Positions 48,481-52,603 of a stretch of DNA of 52,603 nt are shown piece by piece. Each line of letters starts with the position of its first letter. The first letter of the stretch is position 1. This DNA is from Fibrobacter sp. (GTDB taxonomy: Bacteria > Fibrobacterota > Fibrobacteria > Fibrobacterales > Fibrobacteraceae). Position numbers and translations under genes: made by a program. The DNA is taken from NCBI GenBank assembly GCA_024398875.1, contig JAKSIJ010000018.1, forward strand, positions 1 through 52,603, read 5' to 3'. The notes below the pieces were generated by a model, which searched no databases, was not told the DNA's origin, and worked only from the letters and a program-made list of their open reading frames with translations.

Positions 48481-48596
48481 ATTATTAATTACGAATTATG
48501 AATTATGAGATTCGTCAGAAACGTCATTGCGAGCGTAGCGCGGCAATCCAAGCATGATTAATTATAAAATATGAATTATGAATTATGAATTATGAG
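48481..48596 (+). repeat. REP-like palindrome flanked by GAATTATGAATT, copy 2
   Basis: AATTATGAATTATGAGA, then GTCATTGCGAGCGTAGCG and CGGCAATCC (inverted ATTGC/GCAAT ends), then several more GAATTATGAATT units to 48596. The first 55 bases match the reverse complement of 43345-43435. It lies between aguB and aguA. Confidence 0.7.
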
Positions 48597-48606
48597 AGGA
48601 TGCTTG

Positions 48607-48684
48607 ATGGCAAACTCGAGTGTAGTCGCGAGCAAGCGAAGCGTGGCGAAGGACCTAGCAGTAATCTATGAAAAACACAATTGA
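48607..48684 (+). CDS. Possible 25-codon leader peptide before aguA
   Basis: An ATG at 48607 with GAGAGGA 7 bases upstream opens a 25-residue frame (MANSSVVASKRSVAKDLAVI...) whose TGA lies 14 bases inside aguA, in another frame. aguA itself has no Shine-Dalgarno sequence, so reinitiation from this frame could deliver ribosomes. The evidence is only position and a ribosome-binding site; it may be chance. Confidence 0.25.
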   Translation: MANSSVVASKRSVAKDLAVIYEKHN

Positions 48685-49690
48685 ATTTCCTGCAGAATGG
48701 GAGAATCAAGCCGCCACATGGCTCGCCTTCCCCCACAACAAAAAAAATTGGCCCGGCGAACGGGGCGTTAAAATCCGCAAATTCTACATCCAGCTCATCC
48801 GCACCATCAGCGAATTCCAGCCGGTGAACGTCCTCGTTCCAAATGCAAAATTCCTGACCCTGGACGAAAAATTCGCCCTCGCCGATAGACCCTTCCCCGT
48901 CAGCATTTTCTTCGTCCCCACCAACGACATCTGGATTCGGGATTACGGTCCCTTCTTTGTTAGGGTTGGCAAGGAAGTGCAAATCGCAGAGACAAAATTC
49001 AACGCCTGGGGCGCCAAGTTCCCGCCTTGGAACAAAGACGACGCCATTCCCTCGGCCATCGCCAAAATTTTCGGGTATAAAAAAATGCACGCTGTCCCCT
49101 ACATCTTCGAGGGCGGTGCCATCGAAGTCAACGGCGATGGCCTCGGCATCACAACTCTTGACTGCCTCGTGGGCAAGAACCGCAACAAAATCGCGGACCT
49201 GAGCAAAGTCATCAAGTCCCTCTGCAAGATTTTCGGGCTGAAATCCCTCCTGATTCTCCCCCGGGGTCTCCATGGAGACCATACCGACGGCCACATCGAC
49301 AACGTGGCCCGCTTTGTGGCAAAAGACCGCGTTGTTGTCGCAAGCGAAAAGAACAGCAAGAGCGAGAACGCAGCAACCCTTCGCGAAGCGAAACTTCTCA
49401 TTGAATCCTGGCTGAAGAACTTCTACGGCAAAAAGGCAGTTGTAGACACCCTGCAGCTACCTCCACAGCGAAAACTCGCCGACGGGCAGATTCTCCCTGC
49501 CAGCTATATGAACTTCATTTTCGCAAATGGGGCGCTCATTTATCCGAAATACAAGTGCGCCGCCGACAAGGCCGCACAGCAGTACTTCGAGAAAGTCTTC
49601 CCAGGCCGCATGGTCATCGGGCTAGACGCGCGCACCGTCATCGAAGAAGGCGGAAGCCTCCACTGCATCAGCAAGCAGGAATGCCGGTAA
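48668..49690 (+). CDS. aguA: Agmatine deiminase
   Basis: A 340-residue enzyme of the peptidyl-arginine deiminase-like family that converts agmatine to N-carbamoylputrescine. Key features: TWLAFPHNKKNWPG at the N-terminus, NDIWIRDYGPFF near residue 95 with the Asp that holds the guanidine, GLHGDHTDGHIDNVARF near 205 with the catalytic His, and the nucleophile Cys in GGSLHCISKQE near the end. With aguB it makes putrescine. The start has no Shine-Dalgarno sequence and overlaps a possible leader peptide. Its last 69 bases are antisense to the end of a small membrane protein gene. Confidence 0.94.
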   Translation: MKNTIEFPAEWENQAATWLAFPHNKKNWPGERGVKIRKFYIQLIRTISEFQPVNVLVPNAKFLTLDEKFALADRPFPVSIFFVPTNDIWIRDYGPFFVRVGKEVQIAETKFNAWGAKFPPWNKDDAIPSAIAKIFGYKKMHAVPYIFEGGAIEVNGDGLGITTLDCLVGKNRNKIADLSKVIKSLCKIFGLKSLLILPRGLHGDHTDGHIDNVARFVAKDRVVVASEKNSKSENAATLREAKLLIESWLKNFYGKKAVVDTLQLPPQRKLADGQILPASYMNFIFANGALIYPKYKCAADKAAQQYFEKVFPGRMVIGLDARTVIEEGGSLHCISKQECR

Positions 49691-49879
49691 AAATTCCCCA
49701 TTCCCGTCAACCTTGTCCATGGGCAGGTAGCGGCGATTCTCCCACTCCACAAAACCAGGAGGACAGCGAGTCGCGAATTCCCGCCGCAAATCTCGTTTCA
49801 TCATTTCGCTATGAATGATATAGCCGCTGACAAACCCGACAATAAAGCATGCGCTTATTATAAGGATGCTCTTTTTCAT
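49622..49879 (-). CDS. Small membrane-anchored protein, unknown
   Basis: An 85-residue protein with an N-terminal membrane helix (MKKSILIISACFIVGFVSGYII) followed by a basic stretch (MMKRDLRREF) and a soluble part with CPPGFVEWENRRYLP. No family recognised. Its start overlaps the stop of the upstream gene by 4 bases (ATGA), a sign of coupling. The last 69 bases overlap the end of aguA in antisense. A decayed copy of its first codons is found at 51724-51762 (VKKSFHIISACF), which supports it being a real gene. Confidence 0.6.
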   Translation of the reverse strand: MKKSILIISACFIVGFVSGYIIHSEMMKRDLRREFATRCPPGFVEWENRRYLPMDKVDGNGEFLPAFLLADAVEASAFFDDGARV

Positions 49880-50475
49880 ACCTCCCTCCGACGCTTCTTC
49901 AAAACAAGCTCCATGCGTTCCTTGAAAAAAGCGAAGTCGAGGCTAGAAAGGTCATCCGTTTCCATCATGTGGCAGAAACCATCCAAGCCAAGGATAGCAC
50001 CAATTTTTTCTCCCGGGCGATAGAAACCAGCGCAGGGATGTGCAATTTTATCGATACCAGCAGCCTCCCGCTCCGCAGCACTACTCACATAGAATTTAAT
50101 CAGGAGCCTGCCATCTGTCACGGTTCCAAAGCAATAACGCGGATTGTCATTATCCTTGCGTACAATACATTCCTTGAACGCAGCAAACCTCTTTTCATCC
50201 ATATCCCACTGAATCTCAGGAAAACTGAGATCCTTGAATGCCGTAAACTGGCATCCATCCTTGTCCCAGTGAATAGTTTGCGTTGTGGTATAACTACGGA
50301 CCATACCGTCCCCTCCTATTTTAACCTGAAAGTGCTCCAAGCCAAAACTGACGGCCCTTCCCCAAGCCTTCATTCCCTTATCGGGGCACGGAGGGATTTT
50401 GTCAATAAAGCAATTGAAAAAAATTGGGAACGCCCAAAACGGTGGCAATAAGATCCGCAGAAACGGGATTTTCAT
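49876..50475 (-). CDS. Protein of unknown function with hydrophobic N-terminus
   Basis: A 199-residue protein from an ATG at 50475; ATG or other starts at 50529 and 50559 are also open. The N-terminus (MKIPFLRILLPPFWAFPIFF) could be a signal or anchor. The rest is mixed, with WDKDGCQFTAFKDLSF and WDMDEKRFAAFKECIV suggesting two related beta units with a W-D-x-D...F-x-A-F-K pattern, about 23 residues apart. No family recognised. It is coupled to the small membrane protein downstream (4-base overlap). A partial, internally deleted copy of this gene pair lies at 51717-51832 beyond the Rpn gene. Confidence 0.6.
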   Translation of the reverse strand: MKIPFLRILLPPFWAFPIFFNCFIDKIPPCPDKGMKAWGRAVSFGLEHFQVKIGGDGMVRSYTTTQTIHWDKDGCQFTAFKDLSFPEIQWDMDEKRFAAFKECIVRKDNDNPRYCFGTVTDGRLLIKFYVSSAAEREAAGIDKIAHPCAGFYRPGEKIGAILGLDGFCHMMETDDLSSLDFAFFKERMELVLKKRRREV

Positions 50476-50633
50476 TCCGTAATTTGAAGAAATAATGCGA
50501 ATTGCAAATTTGTAAAAATTATTTTGCATTTTAAGCGTGAGTGAATTGGGCGGCAACAACGTTTAAAGTAGTAGGCAATGATTTCAATTGCCTGCGAATC
50601 GGTCGCATTGCCGGAGATATAAGGAAAAAATAC

Positions 50634-51494
50634 ATGAGCGAGGAAACGTCCACAGATAAAACAAACTCCATCAACGAGGTAAAAACCATCGACTTCTCAA
50701 AACTGTCCATCACCGACAGGTTTATTTTCCCGCTGGTCATGAGTCACAAGGAAATTGCGAAACCCTTCATCGAGGCCGCCCTCGGCATCAAGATTTACGA
50801 CCTGAAGGACCCCGAGCAGGAGAAAACGGAGCAGGTCAGCGTCTTTGGAAAGAGTGTGCGCTACGACGTGTTCACCCAGCAGATTGACAAGAATGGCGAG
50901 GTTATCCGATCTTTCGATATCGAGATGCAGGTGGTGGACACCAAGGAACTCCCGAAGCGGGCGCGATACTATCAATCCATTCGCGATACAAACGAACTGC
51001 GCAAAGGAAGTCTCTATGGTGGACTCAAGGATCAGTATGTTCTTTTCATCTGTCCTGACGATATTTTTGGAGCTGGGCTCCCTATTTACAGTTTCCAAAA
51101 TTTTGCTGTTGAAAATAAAAACATTGCTTTGAACGACCGCACCTTCAAGAATTATTATATTTTCAAAGAGTACAAGAAACTTCCGGATACTCACCCTCTC
51201 AAGAAGTACCTGAAGTATTTTGCGACCAACGCCGCCGACTCTGTGGAGACGAAGGAAATCGATTCCAAGGTCGAGTGGTACAAGACGGACGGCTTAACAC
51301 AGGAGCGCTATATGACATGGGAACAGGAAATCCAGCTTGCTGTTGAAAATGAACGTCAGCGCAACGAAAAAGTCATCGCCGAGAAGGACCAGGCTCTTGC
51401 TGAACAGTCTAAGGCTCTTGCTGAACAAGCCCGTGAAATTGCTAAACTCAAGGAGCAACTTGCAGCTACGAGCGATACAAGACGGATGGCTTAA
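50634..51494 (+). CDS. Rpn-family PD-(D/E)XK nuclease (recombination-promoting nuclease type)
   Basis: A 286-residue protein; the ATG at 50634 has AAGGA 8 bases upstream. It belongs to the Rpn/PDDEXK transposase-like family (TIGR01784): FSKLSITDRFIFPLVM opens the domain, and the nuclease core is RYDVF then SFDIEMQ (Asp, Glu, Gln), followed by KRARYYQSIRDTNEL and KDQYVLFICPDDIF. The last 60 residues are a charged coiled coil (NEKVIAEKDQALAEQSKAL). An internal ATG at 51312 (Met227) has AGGAG 6 bases upstream, so a separate C-terminal peptide could be made, as for the RpnS products of E. coli rpn genes. The end (TSDTRRMA) results from a frameshifted junction with a 92-bp duplication of its own C-terminal region. 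Confidence 0.88.
   Translation: MSEETSTDKTNSINEVKTIDFSKLSITDRFIFPLVMSHKEIAKPFIEAALGIKIYDLKDPEQEKTEQVSVFGKSVRYDVFTQQIDKNGEVIRSFDIEMQVVDTKELPKRARYYQSIRDTNELRKGSLYGGLKDQYVLFICPDDIFGAGLPIYSFQNFAVENKNIALNDRTFKNYYIFKEYKKLPDTHPLKKYLKYFATNAADSVETKEIDSKVEWYKTDGLTQERYMTWEQEIQLAVENERQRNEKVIAEKDQALAEQSKALAEQAREIAKLKEQLAATSDTRRMA
51279..51370 (+). repeat. 92-bp direct repeat, copy A (inside rpn)
   Basis: Encodes YKTDGLTQERYMTWEQ and what follows, in frame with the nuclease. Copy B at 51476-51567 differs at only two positions. Confidence 0.9.
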
Positions 51495-51567
51495 CACAGG
51501 AGCGCTATATGACATGGGAACAGAAAATCCAGCTTGCTGTTGAAAATGAACGTCAGCGCAACGAAAA
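51476..51567 (+). repeat. 92-bp direct repeat, copy B (out of frame with rpn)
   Basis: Nearly identical to 51279-51370, 197 bases downstream. The rpn frame enters it in the wrong phase and stops at 51494. Confidence 0.9.
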
Positions 51568-51649
51568 GGCCCTTGAGCAGAAAGATAAGACCATCGCCGA
51601 GAAGGACCACGAGATAGCGGAGCTCAAGGCGAAACTCGCCGCAAAATAG
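51509..51649 (+). CDS. Orphan C-terminal Rpn cassette (RpnS-like small ORF)
   Basis: A 46-residue frame starting at an ATG with AGGAG 6 bases upstream (51498-51502). It reads MTWEQKIQLAVENERQRNEK, then a coiled coil ending AELKAKLAAK. It equals the C-terminal part of an Rpn protein and keeps a natural stop, so it is either a debris copy from an uneven recombination or a free-standing small protein. In E. coli, small proteins made from the ends of rpn genes block the full-length nuclease. That this one does so is inference. Confidence 0.5.
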   Translation: MTWEQKIQLAVENERQRNEKALEQKDKTIAEKDHEIAELKAKLAAK

Positions 51650-51716
51650 GTTCTTTCCCTATTCGTTAAAACCGTATCCGCATCAAGCAGCCGGGCTGTG
51701 CGAAGGTCGGGTAAAC

Positions 51717-51832
51717 AGATCAAAGCACGCGCTTATTATATGGAAACTCTTTTTCACACGTCCTTCCCCAAGCCTTCATTCCCTTATCGGGGCATGGAGG
51801 GATTTTGTCAATAATACATCTCAAAAAAAAGT
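51717..51832 (-). pseudogene. Decayed copy of the 49.8-50.4 kb gene pair
   Basis: 51721-51762 aligns with 49847-49888 (start of the small membrane protein, CGCTTATTATA and CTCTTTTTCA shared). 51762-51830 aligns with 50356-50425 (CTTCCCCAAGCCTTCATTCC and GAGGGATTTTGTCAATAA shared). In the intact locus these segments are about 470 bases apart, so the middle was deleted. No long frame remains. Confidence 0.7.
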
Positions 51833-51899
51833 GGAAATCGGAGAAATACGACTGCAAATTGAGAAAGGGCAGACACGAAGCCCGCCCCTTAAACTACAT

Positions 51900-52603
51900 C
51901 TACTTTACAGAAATTTGTTGCATGTAACTTCCAACTCGCACTAAATATCTACCGGGCCGTCGCACAGGAACATTGAAATTTGATGAAGCGACAATTCCCC
52001 TATTCAATGCACGTCCCTGCATATCAAGTACTACATAAGCGGAGCCCTGAGTCGCTGCAGAAATCTGTACCGAGCGAGTCTTTCCTACCACTGAAATTTT
52101 AAGATTAGTATATCGACTATCATCAATCCTTGTTATTTTGGTACTATCAAATACTGCAACAAAATCGGTCTTTTCCGTAATAGCCCCTATTTCAGGCAAC
52201 CATCCAACAAAATTATAAGTATATGAACTATTAGAATTCTTCACCGGAATCTCCCCAGCATAATTTGGGACATCGCCATAATCAACAACCTGGCTCTTTA
52301 GTAATTCATTTTCATTCATAAATCGAACAATAAATTTCTTTTTAATTTCTTCAAACTTCGCCGTATAAATAGTATTTCCAACAACCAGCTGTATTTCAGA
52401 ATTCCAACCGACAAACTTGAATACGCTTGAATCAGTAGGCATTTTTTCAGGAATTTTTCCATTATAAGACGGAATTTCACCATAGCCAACAATCGCACGC
52501 ATTAACTCTTCTGATTCATTCATAAATACCACCGTATAAATTTGGCTTGTACTGTCGTACACAGCGGAATACACTGCATCTCCCGTCACATCCGTAAGAG
52601 CAG
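51900..52603 (-). CDS. InlB-type repeat surface protein, C-terminal part (cut by window edge)
   Basis: The frame runs from a stop at 51900 to the window edge without interruption, so the N-terminus is missing; a GTG at 52589 is not a plausible start. At least two repeats of about 67 residues resemble InlB B-repeats (Flg_new/Listeria-Bacteroides type): YTVVFMNESEELM...YGEIPSYNGKIP...FVGW, and FIVRFMNENELLK...YGDVPNYAGEIP...FVGW. These beta-grasp-like modules build surface stalks. The last 75 residues (VVLDMQGRALNRGIVASS, FNVPVRRPGRYLVRVG) form a beta-sandwich tail like the sorting signals of type IX-style secreted proteins in Fibrobacter and Bacteroidetes. The gene is probably a cell-surface or secreted protein; the passenger domain lies outside the window. 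Confidence 0.8.
   Translation of the reverse strand, partial: ALTDVTGDAVYSAVYDSTSQIYTVVFMNESEELMRAIVGYGEIPSYNGKIPEKMPTDSSVFKFVGWNSEIQLVVGNTIYTAKFEEIKKKFIVRFMNENELLKSQVVDYGDVPNYAGEIPVKNSNSSYTYNFVGWLPEIGAITEKTDFVAVFDSTKITRIDDSRYTNLKISVVGKTRSVQISAATQGSAYVVLDMQGRALNRGIVASSNFNVPVRRPGRYLVRVGSYMQQISVK

Noticed and set aside
51476-51500. Sequencing error causing the frameshift at the rpn end
   Set aside because: The frame change is explained by a clean 92-bp duplication with two substitutions, not by a single-base indel in a homopolymer. A mis-assembly cannot be excluded without reads.

Overview
The window looks like a chromosomal segment of a Fibrobacter-type bacterium (Fibrobacterota, F. succinogenes-like). 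This is an inference from content. It has a family-9 glycoside hydrolase, a secreted double beta-helix polysaccharide-active-type protein, and a secreted M6 metalloprotease with long Ser/Glu-rich linkers and a C-terminal sorting-like module. An InlB-type repeat protein carries a similar tail. GC is moderate and intergenic AT-rich repeats recur. There is no rRNA, tRNA, CRISPR array, insertion sequence or prophage that I can support.

Layout. 1-2.5 kb: the 5' part of a type IIG-like restriction-modification enzyme (cut by the window edge), a small secreted protein made of 20-residue repeats, and a HEPT/MNT toxin-antitoxin-like pair. 2.5-10.5 kb: RsuA-family pseudouridine synthase, a GH9 enzyme without signal peptide, a U32 (RlhA-like) protein with an in-frame repeat insertion, and the M6 protease. 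10.6-17.3 kb: an extended, human-type GMP synthase, then a three-gene polar amino acid ABC importer whose receptor lobes are in permuted order and whose ATPase has an extra C-terminal domain. 17.3-23 kb: secreted endonuclease I, the beta-helix protein and a lipoprotein. 23-29.4 kb: rpsD, pheT, two small unknown genes, dnaX with a 10-A slippery run, and ebfC. 29.6-35.2 kb: a TolC/MFP/RND tripartite efflux operon. 35.4-42.4 kb: GspE/PilB-like ATPase, AAA+DUF4143 ATPase, MtgA, a sigma factor, a short primase-like protein, MurB and VanZ. 42.5-44.9 kb: a conventional GlnHPQ-type importer. 45-49.7 kb: proS, metF, and the agmatine-to-putrescine genes aguB and aguA. 49.6-52.6 kb: two unknown genes, an Rpn-family nuclease with a duplicated C-terminal cassette, a decayed copy of the unknown gene pair, and the 3' part of an InlB-repeat surface protein.

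Three patterns stand out. (1) Many genes without a Shine-Dalgarno sequence have a TATATT-like hexamer ending about 6 bases before the start codon, which predicts leaderless mRNAs; the pattern also moves the likely start of two genes. (2) The importer at 12.4-17.3 kb has substrate-receptor halves in the order lobe II then lobe I (once in one gene, twice in the next), each fused to a permease. (3) dnaX carries A10 with stops immediately after it in both other frames, predicting a tau/gamma pair.

Long open frames antisense to guaA, pheT, proS and others are codon-bias shadows and are left out.
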